From Bradyrhizobium sp. (GTDB taxonomy: Bacteria > Pseudomonadota > Alphaproteobacteria > Rhizobiales > Xanthobacteraceae): a stretch of DNA of 64,000 nt. Below the pieces are notes generated by a model. That model made no database searches and had not been told where the DNA came from. It worked only from the letters and a program-made list of their open reading frames with translations. The stretch covers positions 62,001 to 126,000 of the forward strand of contig NZ_JALHLP010000003.1 in NCBI RefSeq assembly GCF_022844465.1. The letters run 5' to 3'. A program made the position numbers and the translations under genes. This document shows, piece by piece, positions 18,717 through 28,189 of the stretch (positions are counted from its first letter, which is position 1; the number at the start of each line of letters is the position of its first letter).

Positions 18717-19697
18717 ATGCCTGAAGTCGCGTCAGACCTACTCAGCCATTTTCCCGTCTTCAGAACCTCCGATCCCGAAGAACTGAGATATTTCGGATCG
18801 ATGACGTTCGGCGCGACAAGGATAGAGCTTAAGAACGTCGATCGTTTCGAGGCGCGGGCAAATCTTGTTCAGCTCCCGAAGATCGATCTGGCTTTTTGCG
18901 CGACAACCGCCGACTTGGCGATCGACCATTCCGAGGCCGACTACACTCGCCTTCAAATCGCTCTCAAGGGCAGCGCGACGGCGTCGGCGCAGGGCGTTAC
19001 AAGCGAGGTGAACGAACGCCAGCTTGCAATCACCCCGTCAGGCGTCTGCTCGCGAACAGTTTGCGATGCGGGACATCAGCGCCTTACGCTTCGGCTGAAC
19101 CAGCGGGCGCTGTTGCAGAAATTGACCAGCCTTCTTGGCGCCAAGCCGAAAGGGGAGTTGACGTTTGGAAGCACGATCAACGCCGACGACCCCTACACGC
19201 GAAGCCTTTCCCAGCTTGTTCACTTCCTCGCGCAACAGCTGGACTCGTCAGCGTGCGGATTGCCGGCGGCGGCGCGCCATGAACTTGAGCAGGCGGTGCA
19301 GATCAGCTTTCTGTGGGCGACGCGCCATCCCTTCAGCGATCTATTGCGAAATCAGGCGAGCGCTCCGGCATGCGGCACCGTCCGCCGGATCGAGGAGTTC
19401 ATCGAGGCCAACTGGCAGGATGCCCTGACCATCGAACGCCTCGTTGAAGAAGCCGGCGTGAGCTCGCGGGCCATTTTCAGGGCGTTCGAGCGCAGCCGCG
19501 GTTATTCGCCGAAGGCGTTCGTCAAGATGGTTCGCCTCAAGCGCGCGCGGGAGATGCTGCTGTCTGGCGATCCCGACGTGAGCGTGACGGCCACCGCTTT
19601 CAAATGCAACTTCCTGAGCGTGGGTCATTTCGCGAGAGACTACCGCGACGCGTTCGGCGAACTGCCCTCGCAAACCATTTCCGGAGCGCGCCGATAG
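18717..19697 (+). CDS. AraC-family transcriptional regulator
   Basis: The 326-residue protein has an N-terminal ligand- or effector-binding half (about 20-190) and a C-terminal DNA-binding half with two helix-turn-helix motifs: LTIERLVEEAGVSSRAIFRAFERSRG and VSVTATAFKCNFLSVGHFARDYRDAFG. The N-terminal part resembles the AraC_binding_2 type. Its target is not evident: the neighbour downstream is convergent, ending 15 bases away, and the upstream hemD-like gene is 254 bases back. The ATG at 18717 is the first in frame. Confidence 0.88.
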   Translation: MPEVASDLLSHFPVFRTSDPEELRYFGSMTFGATRIELKNVDRFEARANLVQLPKIDLAFCATTADLAIDHSEADYTRLQIALKGSATASAQGVTSEVNERQLAITPSGVCSRTVCDAGHQRLTLRLNQRALLQKLTSLLGAKPKGELTFGSTINADDPYTRSLSQLVHFLAQQLDSSACGLPAAARHELEQAVQISFLWATRHPFSDLLRNQASAPACGTVRRIEEFIEANWQDALTIERLVEEAGVSSRAIFRAFERSRGYSPKAFVKMVRLKRAREMLLSGDPDVSVTATAFKCNFLSVGHFARDYRDAFGELPSQTISGARR

Positions 19698-19712
19698 CGC
19701 CGAGGTCTTGAA

Positions 19713-20693
19713 CTAGTCCACTTTGGCGCCCGCGAACTTCACCACCTTGCCCCATTTTTCGGTTTCCTCCGCCACCAGCTTTCCGAAGTCGGCGGGCGAA
19801 CCCGGCAGCAGGATGGCGCCGATCTCCGCAAAGCGCGCCTTGGCCTTGGGGTCGGCAAGGATTTCATTGATCGCCTTGTTGAGCGTGCCGACAATTTCAG
19901 CTGGCGTATTTTTCGGCGCGGCAATGCCGTACCAGGCGCTGGCCTCGTATCCGGGCAGGAAGTCGGCGACAACCGGCAGGTCCGGCAGCACTTCCGATCG
20001 TGTCGTGCTGGTGACCGCCAGCCCGCGAAGCCTGCCGGATTTGACGTGCTCGGCGCAGGTGGGAATATTGTCGAACATGACGTGCATCTGGCCGGAAAGC
20101 AGATCGGTCAGCGCGGGCGCGCCACCCCGATAGGGCACGTGCAGCATGTTGGTGCCGGTGAGCATCTTGAACAATTCACCGGACATGTGGATCGTGGATC
20201 CGTTGCCGGAAGACGCCATGTTGAGCTTGCCGGGGTTGGCCTTGGCGTAGGCGATCAGTTCCGGGATCGACGTGACCGGCAGCGAAGGATGCACCACCAC
20301 CACGTTGGGAAAGCGAATGATGCCCGCGATCGGCTCCATCTCGCGCATGAAATCGAAATTGAGCTTGTCGTAAAGCGTGACGTTGATGGCGTTGGCCGGC
20401 GCCACCAGCAGCAGGGTGTAGCCGTCCGGCGCGCCGCGCAGCACCTGCTCCGTGGCAATGTTGGTGCCGCCGCCGGGCCGGTTCTCAATGATGAACGATT
20501 GCCCGAGCTTTTCCGAAAGCCACTGCCCCATCAACCGCGCCGTGAGATCCGCCGAGCCGCCGGGCGTGTAACCGATCACGAGGCGCACCGCCCGCGCCGG
20601 GTAGCCCTGCGCGCGTGCGATTCCCGAGGTGGCCGGGACCGCGGCAGCCCCGGCAACGAGCTGCAAGAACTGACGGCGCTGGACCTTCTTCAT
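19713..20693 (-). CDS. TctC/Bug-family tricarboxylate-type binding protein
   Basis: The 326-residue precursor carries an N-terminal export signal with RRQFLQLVAGAA, a twin-arginine-like start, and ending ARA-QGYP. The mature part has the family hallmarks VRLVIGYTPGGSADLTAR, ENRPGGGTNIATEQV and GYTLLLVAP. Such proteins usually work with TctA/TctB permeases or stand alone; none of those genes is nearby, so it is an orphan here. The frame is open from 20762, but ATG 20693 begins the signal. It is convergent with the AraC gene. Confidence 0.9.
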   Translation of the reverse strand: MKKVQRRQFLQLVAGAAAVPATSGIARAQGYPARAVRLVIGYTPGGSADLTARLMGQWLSEKLGQSFIIENRPGGGTNIATEQVLRGAPDGYTLLLVAPANAINVTLYDKLNFDFMREMEPIAGIIRFPNVVVVHPSLPVTSIPELIAYAKANPGKLNMASSGNGSTIHMSGELFKMLTGTNMLHVPYRGGAPALTDLLSGQMHVMFDNIPTCAEHVKSGRLRGLAVTSTTRSEVLPDLPVVADFLPGYEASAWYGIAAPKNTPAEIVGTLNKAINEILADPKAKARFAEIGAILLPGSPADFGKLVAEETEKWGKVVKFAGAKVD

Positions 20694-20745
20694 GCTTCCT
20701 CTCCCAAAGCCTGCACTGGCAATCGCCCTGCGGCGTGCGCATCCT

Positions 20746-20815
20746 AAAGCGCTTTCGCGCAAAGTGGAAACCGGTTGGGGTCAAGAAAGCGCATTAGATC
20801 AGGAATCTAGAGGCG
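20746..20815. repeat. Rhizobiales-type dispersed repeat
   Basis: The text AAAGCGCTTTCGCGCAAAG, GGAAACCGGTTGGGG and AAGAAAGCGC, followed by ATCTAGAGG, matches my recollection of a very common short repeat in Rhizobiales genomes. It lies between the Bug-type gene and the Crp/Fnr gene. The recognition is from memory. Confidence 0.6.
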
Positions 20816-20927
20816 GTTTTCTCATGTCGACACGGGTGAGGCTTCGCGCCGCCAAGCCGAACACCAGACTCATATGCCGGCCGCCGCCCTCCACTAACCG
20901 GGTTGGTAGCGAAGGTTGCGCGCGGCC

Positions 20928-21644
20928 CTACTCGCCATAGTGGCGCAGCCGTTCGAGGTCGATGATGGTGACGCCGCCATATTCGAGCCGTAGCAAACCC
21001 TGCTTCTCCAGCCGCTTCAGGCACTGGTTGGCGTTCTGCCGGGAAATGCCTGACAGCGCTCCTATTTCCTCCTGTGTGATTTCGAGATGGCGGGTCAGGT
21101 CCGGATAGAGAATGGGGTTGAACAGCGAGGCGATGGAACGGGCAAGCCGGCCCGTGGCATCGAGTGTGCGGCCATATTCCAAGGCCCCGATGAACTGGCC
21201 GAGCCGCTCGTTGAGCTGCCTGACCAGAAAGCGGTTGAAGGCGACGCTGTTCTCGAACAACCAGAAGAAGGTGCTGCGGTCCATCAGCGCGAGCCGAGTG
21301 TCACGCAAGGCCACCACGTCGTAGCGGCGCGCTTCGCTCTTGAGCACCGAGCCTTCGCCGAACCAGGCGCCGGCCGTCAGGCCGGCGAAACTCGCCGCCT
21401 TGCCGCCGCGGGACACGGTGCCCATCCGGGCCAGCCCCGTGACAATGCCGGTCCAGTAGTCGAAGTCGTCGCCGCGCATGAAAATGTAAGCGTCGGCGGC
21501 GTAGGATTTCTCGACGATCCCGGCACGGGCGACCTCGATTTCCCGATCGTTCAGCTCGCGCGACCAGGCCGCGATGCGCTTGAGGTCATCCGCAGCAATC
21601 ATGATCGCATCGACCGTCGCGTCCCCATGGTTGTCGTGCTGCAC
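20928..21644 (-). CDS. Crp/Fnr-family transcriptional regulator
   Basis: The protein has 238 residues from GTG at 21644, or 224 from the ATG at 21602, which may be the true start. The N-terminal part is a cyclic-nucleotide-binding-type beta roll (AADAYIFMRGDDFDYWTGIVTG). The C-terminal part is the winged helix, with the recognition helix in ISRQNANQCLKRLEKQG. No Cys cluster of the Fnr type is seen, so it is not an iron-sulfur oxygen sensor. It lies divergent from the ABC/acyl-CoA-ligase operon that starts at 21915 and is a likely regulator of it. Confidence 0.85.
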   Translation of the reverse strand: MQHDNHGDATVDAIMIAADDLKRIAAWSRELNDREIEVARAGIVEKSYAADAYIFMRGDDFDYWTGIVTGLARMGTVSRGGKAASFAGLTAGAWFGEGSVLKSEARRYDVVALRDTRLALMDRSTFFWLFENSVAFNRFLVRQLNERLGQFIGALEYGRTLDATGRLARSIASLFNPILYPDLTRHLEITQEEIGALSGISRQNANQCLKRLEKQGLLRLEYGGVTIIDLERLRHYGE

Positions 21645-21811
21645 TGCACCAACCGTGTTGCCTCTAAAAATTCCCCGGTGAATTGTCCAGCAAAAGACAT
21701 TTCAAACTATCGCATTCCCTTATGGAGAGGACCACCTTCGGCACGCGTGGCCACTGGCACGATGACGGGGTGGGGCGTTACCGCGCATGAGGCCGGGTGT
21801 TGTTCGGTATC

Positions 21812-21829
21812 GTTAGTCGGATGGCTAAC
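21812..21829. promoter_or_regulatory. Candidate operator, short inverted repeat
   Basis: GTTAG and CTAAC are separated by 8 bases, lying 86 bases before the livG-like start and between the two divergent genes. The arms are only 5 bases, so this may be chance. It is listed because the position fits a Crp/Fnr-type dimer site. Confidence 0.25.
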
Positions 21830-21914
21830 CCCTTGGCGCCGATGTAGGATCGCGGCTGCGGTTGCGGAAGATAGATAGAGAGCGCTGTTCAGGCGCCGCA
21901 TCTGGAGGAGACGA

Positions 21915-22736
21915 GTGGCCTACACGTTGGAGGTGCGCGATGTGTCGCTGCGCTTTGGCGGCGTCCGAGCGCTGACCGAGGTCAGCTTCGGCGTCAACAA
22001 GGGCGAATTGTTCTCGATCATCGGCCCGAACGGCGCCGGCAAGACCTCGATCGTCAATTGCATTTCGGGCCGCTACAAGCCGACCGAAGGCCGGCTGTTT
22101 TATGGCGACAAGGATATCACCGGGCTCAACCCGAACACCCGCGCCTCGCTCGGCATCGGCCGCACCTTCCAGAATCTGGCGCTGTTCCACCACATGAGCG
22201 TGCTCGACAACATCATGGTCGGGCGGCACCACCTGCTGAAGAACAATTTCATCACCGGCTCGCTGTACTGGCTGACCGGCGCCCGGCGCGAGGAACTGGC
22301 GCATCGCCGCAAGGTGGAGGAGATCATCGATTTCCTCGACCTGCAGCCGGTGCGCAAGGCGACCGCCGGCACCCTGCCCTACGGCTTGCGCAAGCGCGTC
22401 GAACTTGCGCGCGCGATGGCGCTGGAGCCGCAACTGATCCTGCTCGACGAACCGATGGCCGGCATGAACTTCGAGGAAAAGGAGGACATGGCGCGCTACG
22501 TCGTCGATCTCAACGAAGAGTTCGGCATGACAGTCGTGATGATTGAGCACGACATGGGCGTGGTGATGGACATTTCCCACCGCGTGATGGTGCTGGATTT
22601 CGGCCGCAAGATCGCCGAAGGCGATCCGGCCGCGGTGCTGGCCAATCCCCACGTCAAGCGCGCCTATCTCGGCGAAGAGGACGACGTTCTAGTCGATCCG
22701 GACGATACCCCGGCGCCCGCGGAGAGCGTGGCATGA
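21915..22736 (+). CDS. LivG-type ABC transporter ATPase
   Basis: The 273-residue ATPase starts with GTG at 21915, with a good GGAGGAG site 4 bases before it. It has Walker A IIGPNGAGKTS, GRTFQNLALFHHMSV, Walker B LILLDEPMAGMN and the switch His in MIEHDMGVVMD. The signature segment reads LPYGLRKRVELARAMA. An acidic tail (about 255-273) extends past the usual end. It opens an operon with an acyl-CoA ligase, LivH, LivM, a binding protein and LivF, and overlaps the ligase by 4 bases. Confidence 0.92.
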   Translation: MAYTLEVRDVSLRFGGVRALTEVSFGVNKGELFSIIGPNGAGKTSIVNCISGRYKPTEGRLFYGDKDITGLNPNTRASLGIGRTFQNLALFHHMSVLDNIMVGRHHLLKNNFITGSLYWLTGARREELAHRRKVEEIIDFLDLQPVRKATAGTLPYGLRKRVELARAMALEPQLILLDEPMAGMNFEEKEDMARYVVDLNEEFGMTVVMIEHDMGVVMDISHRVMVLDFGRKIAEGDPAAVLANPHVKRAYLGEEDDVLVDPDDTPAPAESVA

Positions 22737-24664
22737 TGGATTACGCCGGACGCGCCGCGGAAGCCGACACGTTTCCGAAGCTGTTGCGGCTCAACGCGAA
22801 ACAGCACGGCCGCGAAATCGCGTTGCGCGAAAAGGACCTCGGGCTGTGGCGCGTCTTTACCTGGAACGACTACCAGCGCCGCGTCAATGACTTCGCCCTC
22901 GGCATGCTCGAACTCGGCATCGGACGCGGCGACGTCGTCGGCATCATCGGCGACAACCGGCCGGACTGGGTCGCTGCGGAAATCGCCACCCACGCCATCG
23001 GCGGCATGAGCCTTGGCCTTTATCGCGACGTGCTGGACGAGGAAGCGGCCTACCTGCTCAGTTACGGCGAGGCCAAACTGGTGTTCGCCGAGGACGAGGA
23101 GCAGGTCGACAAGCTGCTCGCGCTCGCCGATCGCGCGCCCAACCTCCGGCATATCGTCTATTCCGATCCGCGCGGCATGCGAAAATACCGCGATCCGCGG
23201 CTGATGGCAGCCGACAAGCTCGCCAGCCTCGGTCGCGACCGCGCCGCGCGCGAGCCTGGCCTCTACGACCGGCTGGTCGATGCGAGCCGCGGCGAGGACG
23301 TCGCGATCCTCTGCACCACCTCGGGCACCACGGCCCACCCCAAGCTGGCGATGCTGGCGGCCGGGCGGGTGCTGCGGCATTGCGCGAGCTATCTCGCCTT
23401 TGACCCCAAGGGGCCAGACGACGAGTACGTCTCGGTGCTGCCGCTTCCCTGGATCATGGAGCAGGTCTACGTGCTCGGCAAAGGGCTGCTCTGCCGGATG
23501 AAGATCAATTTCGTCGAAGAGCCCGAAACCATGATGCACGATTTCCGCGAGATCGCGCCGACCTTCGTGCTGTTCGCGCCGCGGGTCTGGGAATCGATCG
23601 CCGCCGACGTTCGCGCCGGCGTGATGGACTCCTCGCCGCTGAAGCAGAGGCTCTACGACATCGGCATGAAGGCGGGGCTTTCGTCGCTGGCGCGGGGCAG
23701 GCATTCGATGCTCGCCGACCAGTTGCTGTTTCGCGCGTTGCGCGACAGGCTCGGCTTCACCCGGCTGCGCTCGGCCGCAACCGGAGGTGCCGCGCTCGGG
23801 CCGGATACCTTCAAGTTCTTCCAGGCGATGGGCGTGCCGCTGCGCACTCTCTACGGCCAGACCGAATTGCTCGGCGCCTACACGCTGCATCCCCTCGGCA
23901 AGGTCGATCCCGATACGACCGGCGTGCCGATGGCGGATGACGTCCAGATCCGCATCGACAATCCCGATATCAACGGCGTCGGCGAGATCGTCGTACGTCA
24001 TCCCAACATGTTCCTGGGCTACTACAAGAATCCGGAAGCCTCTACCGCCGACGTCCAGGACGGCTGGATGCACTCCGGCGACGCTGGGTACTTCAACAGC
24101 CAGCGTCAGCTCGTGGTCATCGACCGCATCAAGGATCTCGCCGAAACCTCCCTCGGCGAACGCTTCTCGCCGCAATATGTCGAGAACAAGCTGAAGTTCT
24201 CACCCTACATCGCCGAGACGGTGGTGCTCGGCGCCGGCCGCGACAGGCTGGCGGCGATGATCTGCATTCGCTATTCCATCATCTCGAAATGGGCGGAAAA
24301 AAACCGGATCTCGTTCACGACTTATACCGACCTCGCCTCGCGCCCGGAAGTTTACGCGCTTTTGCGCAAGGAGGTCGAAGGCGTCAACGCCACGCTGCCG
24401 CCGGCGCAGCGCATTTCCCGCTTCCTGCTGCTTTACAAGGAACTCGACGCCGACGACGGCGAACTGACCCGGACCCGCAAGGTCCGCCGCAGCGTCATCA
24501 ACGAGAAGTACGCCGGCATTATCGACGCGATTTACGACGGCGCGAGCGAAATCCCGGTCGACACCGTGATCCGTTTCCAGGATGGCACCACCCAGCGAAT
24601 CCGCACCACGCTCAGAGTGGTCGATCTCGGCGGTGACGCGCCGATGGCAGAGGCCGCGGAATGA
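22733..24664 (+). CDS. Long-chain acyl-CoA synthetase-like AMP-dependent ligase
   Basis: The 643-residue enzyme belongs to the ANL superfamily and activates a carboxylic acid to an acyl-CoA through an acyl-adenylate. The P-loop CTTSGTTAHPK is near residues 192-202, followed by the substrate-binding tunnel region with AAGRVLRHC. Later come LYGQTELLGAY, the MHSGDAGYF motif, and the hinge RIKDLAETSLGER, where a Ser or Thr rather than Lys lies near the usual position. It sits inside an ABC uptake operon, 4 bases overlapped with livG-like and livH-like genes. This is a strong hint that the imported substrate is an acid that is activated on entry. Confidence 0.88.
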   Translation: MMDYAGRAAEADTFPKLLRLNAKQHGREIALREKDLGLWRVFTWNDYQRRVNDFALGMLELGIGRGDVVGIIGDNRPDWVAAEIATHAIGGMSLGLYRDVLDEEAAYLLSYGEAKLVFAEDEEQVDKLLALADRAPNLRHIVYSDPRGMRKYRDPRLMAADKLASLGRDRAAREPGLYDRLVDASRGEDVAILCTTSGTTAHPKLAMLAAGRVLRHCASYLAFDPKGPDDEYVSVLPLPWIMEQVYVLGKGLLCRMKINFVEEPETMMHDFREIAPTFVLFAPRVWESIAADVRAGVMDSSPLKQRLYDIGMKAGLSSLARGRHSMLADQLLFRALRDRLGFTRLRSAATGGAALGPDTFKFFQAMGVPLRTLYGQTELLGAYTLHPLGKVDPDTTGVPMADDVQIRIDNPDINGVGEIVVRHPNMFLGYYKNPEASTADVQDGWMHSGDAGYFNSQRQLVVIDRIKDLAETSLGERFSPQYVENKLKFSPYIAETVVLGAGRDRLAAMICIRYSIISKWAEKNRISFTTYTDLASRPEVYALLRKEVEGVNATLPPAQRISRFLLLYKELDADDGELTRTRKVRRSVINEKYAGIIDAIYDGASEIPVDTVIRFQDGTTQRIRTTLRVVDLGGDAPMAEAAE

Positions 24665-25554
24665 ACACCCAGCTTCTGATCCAGCTGCTGATCAACGGCC
24701 TCGTGGTCGGCACGCTCTACGGCGTGGTCGCGATGTCGTTCGTGCTGATCTACAAGGCGACGCAGGTGGTGAACTTCGCGCAGGGCGAACTGCTGCTGGT
24801 CGGCGCCTGGGTGTGCTGGTGGCTGCTCACCAAGTACCAGGTGCCGTTCTATCTGGGCATGCCGATCACGCTAGTCTTCATGTTCCTGTTCGGCATCGCC
24901 ATCCAGATCGTCATCCTGCGCCCGATGATCGGCGAGCCGATCATCTCGGTGATCATGGTGACGATCGCGCTCTCGACGGTGTTTTCCGCGCTGATGAAAT
25001 GGATGTTCGGCGTCAACCTGCAGCCGTTCCCGCGCATCTTCGAAACCCAGAATATCAATATCCTCGGATTGCAGGTCCAGACCGTCTACCTGATGAGTCT
25101 CGCCGTATCGCTGGCGATGATGGTCGGGATGGCTTGGTTCTTCCGCCTCTCCAAATACGGTCTTGCCATGCGCGCAACCGCGTTCAACCAGCAGGTGGCG
25201 CAGTCGCTCGGCATTTCCGTGAAAAGCGTGTTTGCGATGGCCTGGGCGATCTCGGCGACGGTTTCGGCGGTTGCGGGCGTGGTGGTGGCCGTCGTCAACG
25301 GCGTTTCGGCAGGCTTGTCCGCCTACGGCGTCAAGGTGTTTCCGGCGGCGATCCTGGGCGGCCTCGACAGCGTCGGCGGCGCGGTCCTGGGCGGCATCAT
25401 CATCGGCCTTCTGGAGAACTTTGCGCACTTTCTCGACAGCGAGTACCTGCATTGGGGCAATCTCTACGAAATCGCGCCGTTCTACGCGCTCATCATCATC
25501 CTGATGATCAAGCCGTACGGCCTGTTCGGCACCAAAGACATCGAGCGGGTGTAA
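24661..25554 (+). CDS. LivH-type ABC transporter permease
   Basis: The 297-residue inner-membrane protein opens with INGLVVGTLYGVVAMSFVL and continues QVVNFAQGELLLVGAW, the LivH signature with the gate residues. It has about eight membrane segments and ends in IKPYGLFGTKDIERV. It overlaps the ligase gene by 4 bases and is followed 6 bases later by the LivM partner. Confidence 0.93.
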   Translation: MNTQLLIQLLINGLVVGTLYGVVAMSFVLIYKATQVVNFAQGELLLVGAWVCWWLLTKYQVPFYLGMPITLVFMFLFGIAIQIVILRPMIGEPIISVIMVTIALSTVFSALMKWMFGVNLQPFPRIFETQNINILGLQVQTVYLMSLAVSLAMMVGMAWFFRLSKYGLAMRATAFNQQVAQSLGISVKSVFAMAWAISATVSAVAGVVVAVVNGVSAGLSAYGVKVFPAAILGGLDSVGGAVLGGIIIGLLENFAHFLDSEYLHWGNLYEIAPFYALIIILMIKPYGLFGTKDIERV

Positions 25555-25560
25555 CCAATA

Positions 25561-26634
25561 ATGGCAGGCCCGACCCTCATTCCCGCCGGCGATTTCCGCA
25601 CCAGCTACGCGGCCGACACCACCGTGTTTCCGACCGCGACCAGCCGCAACGCCATGATCGCCGGCATCGTGCTCATCTGCTTTGCGCCGCATGTCCTCAA
25701 CGAATACAGCCTCAGCCTGCTGATCCAGATCGGGATCTTCGGCATCGCCGCGCTCGGCCTCAACATCGTCGTCGGTTTCACCGGCCAGATCTCGATCGGC
25801 CATGCCGCATTCTTCGGTTTCGGCGCCTTCACATCAGCCTATCTCTCGAATCGGTTCGGCATCCCCGTGTTCTTCTGCATTCCGCTCGCTGGCATCGTGA
25901 CGGCGGCAGTCGGACTGGTCTTCGGCCTGCCCGCGGCGCGGCTGAAGGGGCTCTATCTGGCGATCGCCACGCTGGCGGCGCAGTACATCCTGCTCGACTT
26001 CTTCGCGCGCGCGGAATGGTTCACCGGCGGCAGCGTTCCGGCCAGCGCCGAGCCGTTCTCGATCTTGGGCTTTTCGCTGCGCGGCGACAAGAAGTACTTC
26101 TATGTCGTGCTGGCCTATGTCGTCGTCTGCTACCTGCTGGTCACGAATCTGATCCGTTCACGAGACGGGAGAGCGCTGATCGCGGTGCGCGATCACTACC
26201 TGTCCGCCGAGATGATGGGCATAAACCTGACCAAGTACCGCACGCTGTCGTTCGGCCTCGCGGCTTTCTTTGCCGGCGTCGGCGGCGCGCTCTATGCGCA
26301 TTACAACCAGGTGGTTTCAAACGAAGGCTTCGGAATCGATCGCTCGATCATCTTCCTGGCGATGATCATCATCGGCGGGCTCGGCTCGATCATGGGCACG
26401 CTGATGGGAACGGCCTTCATGGTGCTGCTGCCGGAATCGATGGAATGGCTGAGCGTCGCGCTGCGCGGCAGCGCGATCGACCAGTTTCTGGGACTGAAGA
26501 ACAACATCGCGTTCCTGCGCGAGATGGCGATCGGCATCATCATCATCGTCTTCCTGGTTTTCGAACCGGATGGGCTTGCCCACCGCTGGCGGCAGATCAA
26601 GGCGTACTGGAAACTCTACCCGTTCTCGCATTGA
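25561..26634 (+). CDS. LivM-type ABC transporter permease
   Basis: The 357-residue membrane protein has the LivM signature AALGLNIVVGFTGQISIGHA and a later AAFFAGVGGALYAHYNQVVS. A soluble N-terminal stretch of about 35 residues precedes the first helix, and about ten membrane segments are visible. It pairs with the LivH-type permease directly upstream. Confidence 0.93.
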   Translation: MAGPTLIPAGDFRTSYAADTTVFPTATSRNAMIAGIVLICFAPHVLNEYSLSLLIQIGIFGIAALGLNIVVGFTGQISIGHAAFFGFGAFTSAYLSNRFGIPVFFCIPLAGIVTAAVGLVFGLPAARLKGLYLAIATLAAQYILLDFFARAEWFTGGSVPASAEPFSILGFSLRGDKKYFYVVLAYVVVCYLLVTNLIRSRDGRALIAVRDHYLSAEMMGINLTKYRTLSFGLAAFFAGVGGALYAHYNQVVSNEGFGIDRSIIFLAMIIIGGLGSIMGTLMGTAFMVLLPESMEWLSVALRGSAIDQFLGLKNNIAFLREMAIGIIIIVFLVFEPDGLAHRWRQIKAYWKLYPFSH

Positions 26635-26695
26635 GGTCGGAACGGGACCAACGGACAATGAGAGACCTCGAGAAGCAAACCGGAGGATTACGGCC

Positions 26696-27976
26696 ATGAA
26701 GATGAAGACGCTGCTGAACACCGCCTCGCTGGCGCTGCTGCTGGCGAGCGCTGCGACGACGTCCCAGGCCCAGATTGCACTGGGACACCTGACCGACTAT
26801 TCGGGCCCCACCTCGGACGTCGGAACGCCGTTCGGGCAGGGTGTGGCGGACACCTACGCCTGGATCAACAAGAACGGCGGCATCAACGGCGCCAAGGTCA
26901 ACCTCGATACCGTCGACTATGGCTATCAGGTGCCGCGCGCGATCGCCCAGTACAAGAAATGGTCAGGCGCCGACAAGGTCGCCGCCATTCTCGGCTGGGG
27001 CACCGCCGACACCGAAGCGCTCACGGCATTCCTTGCCGAGGACAAGATCCCCGACATTTCGGCGTCCTACGCCGCAGCGCTCTCCGACCCGACCGGCGCC
27101 GGCGGCAAGGCGAAGCCCGCGCCCTACAATTTCTTCTATGGCCCGAGCTATTCGGACGCGGTTCGCGGCATGCTGACCTGGGCCGCGGACGACTGGAAGG
27201 CCAAGGGCAAGCCCGGCAAGCCGAAATACGTTCACATGGGAGCCAACCATCCCTATCCAAACGCACCGAAAGCCGCCGGTGAAGCCATTGCCGCCGAACT
27301 CGGCTTCGATCTGTTGCCGCCGATCGTGTTTGCGTTGACGCCCGGCGACTACAGCGCGCAGTGCCTGACCTTGAAGAGCTCCGGGGCGAACTATGCCTAT
27401 CTCGGCAACACCGCCGGCTCGAACATCTCCGTGCTCAACGCCTGCAAGGCGGCGGGCGTCGACGTCCAGTTCCTCGGCAACGTCTGGGGCATGGACGAGA
27501 ACGCGGCCAAGGCCGCCGGCGCCGCCGCCGATGGCGTGGTGTTCCCGCTGCGCACCGCGGTGGCATGGGGCGGCAACGCTCCTGGCATGAAGACCATGAT
27601 GGAAATATCCAAGATGTCGGACGCGGCCGGAACGGCCTACCGTCCGGTGCATTACCTCGCCGGAATCTGCACCGCGCTCTACTTGAAAGAAGCCGTCGAA
27701 TGGGCCGCCAAGAACGGCGGCGCCACCGGCGAGAACGTCAAGAAGGGCTTCTATCAGAAAAAGGATTGGGTGCCGGCCGGATCGGAGGGCGTCTGCAACC
27801 CCTCGACCTTCACCGAGAAGGACCACCGCGGCACGCTCAAGGTCGATCTCTATCGCATGAAGATCGCCGGCGCGACCGACGCCCCGCTCAATGACCTCGT
27901 CAAGAACGGCGGCATCAAGCTCGACAAGGTGAAGACGATCGACCTGCCGCGCAAGGCCGAGTGGCTCGGCTGGTGA
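26696..27976 (+). CDS. ABC transporter periplasmic binding protein (LivK-type)
   Basis: The 426-residue precursor has a signal peptide (KTLLNTASLALLLASAATT) with a cleavage site near SQA-QIALG. The mature protein has the type I periplasmic binding fold with the ligand-loop text LTDYSGPTSDVGTPFGQG. The frame is open to 26570, but ATG 26696 has a GGAGG site about 9 bases upstream. It lacks the acidic residues typical of leucine binding in the parts I can check, and with an acyl-CoA ligase in the same operon, an organic-acid ligand is more likely than an amino acid. This is inference. Confidence 0.9.
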   Translation: MKMKTLLNTASLALLLASAATTSQAQIALGHLTDYSGPTSDVGTPFGQGVADTYAWINKNGGINGAKVNLDTVDYGYQVPRAIAQYKKWSGADKVAAILGWGTADTEALTAFLAEDKIPDISASYAAALSDPTGAGGKAKPAPYNFFYGPSYSDAVRGMLTWAADDWKAKGKPGKPKYVHMGANHPYPNAPKAAGEAIAAELGFDLLPPIVFALTPGDYSAQCLTLKSSGANYAYLGNTAGSNISVLNACKAAGVDVQFLGNVWGMDENAAKAAGAAADGVVFPLRTAVAWGGNAPGMKTMMEISKMSDAAGTAYRPVHYLAGICTALYLKEAVEWAAKNGGATGENVKKGFYQKKDWVPAGSEGVCNPSTFTEKDHRGTLKVDLYRMKIAGATDAPLNDLVKNGGIKLDKVKTIDLPRKAEWLGW

Positions 27977-27984
27977 AGTCAGAA

Positions 27985-28004
27985 GAAGCGCCTGTAGGCG
28001 CTTC
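27985..28004 (+). terminator. Hairpin after the binding-protein gene
   Basis: GAAGCGCC and GGCGCTTC pair around a TGTA loop 9 bases after the stop codon. There is no T-run, so it is probably an mRNA-stabilising or weak terminating structure inside the operon rather than a full terminator. Confidence 0.5.
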
Positions 28005-28015
28005 AACGCTCAACT

Positions 28016-28137
28016 GTCATCCCCCGCGAAAGCGGGGGATCCAGTACGCCGCGGCGTATCGGTCGATCGCAGGCTCCTCTGGAATACTGGATCGCCCGCC
28101 CCAGTGCGCAATTGCGCACAAGCGCGGGTGATGACGG
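28016..28137. repeat. REP-like composite palindrome
   Basis: The first unit is GTCATCCCCCGCGAAAGCGG with its own inner stem. The second unit ends in GCGCGGGTGATGAC, and ATCCAGTA and TACTGGAT link the two. The element lies between the binding-protein gene and the LivF-type gene. Confidence 0.8.
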
Positions 28138-28189
28138 CAGTGGATGGAGCAAAGGACTCGCTCCCCTAATAACTCCCGGATCGAGAAAC

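Noticed and set aside
24582..26699. Open frame of 705 codons on the plus strand
   Set aside because: It overlaps the livH-like and livM-like permeases in another frame. Those have clear family motifs and this does not.
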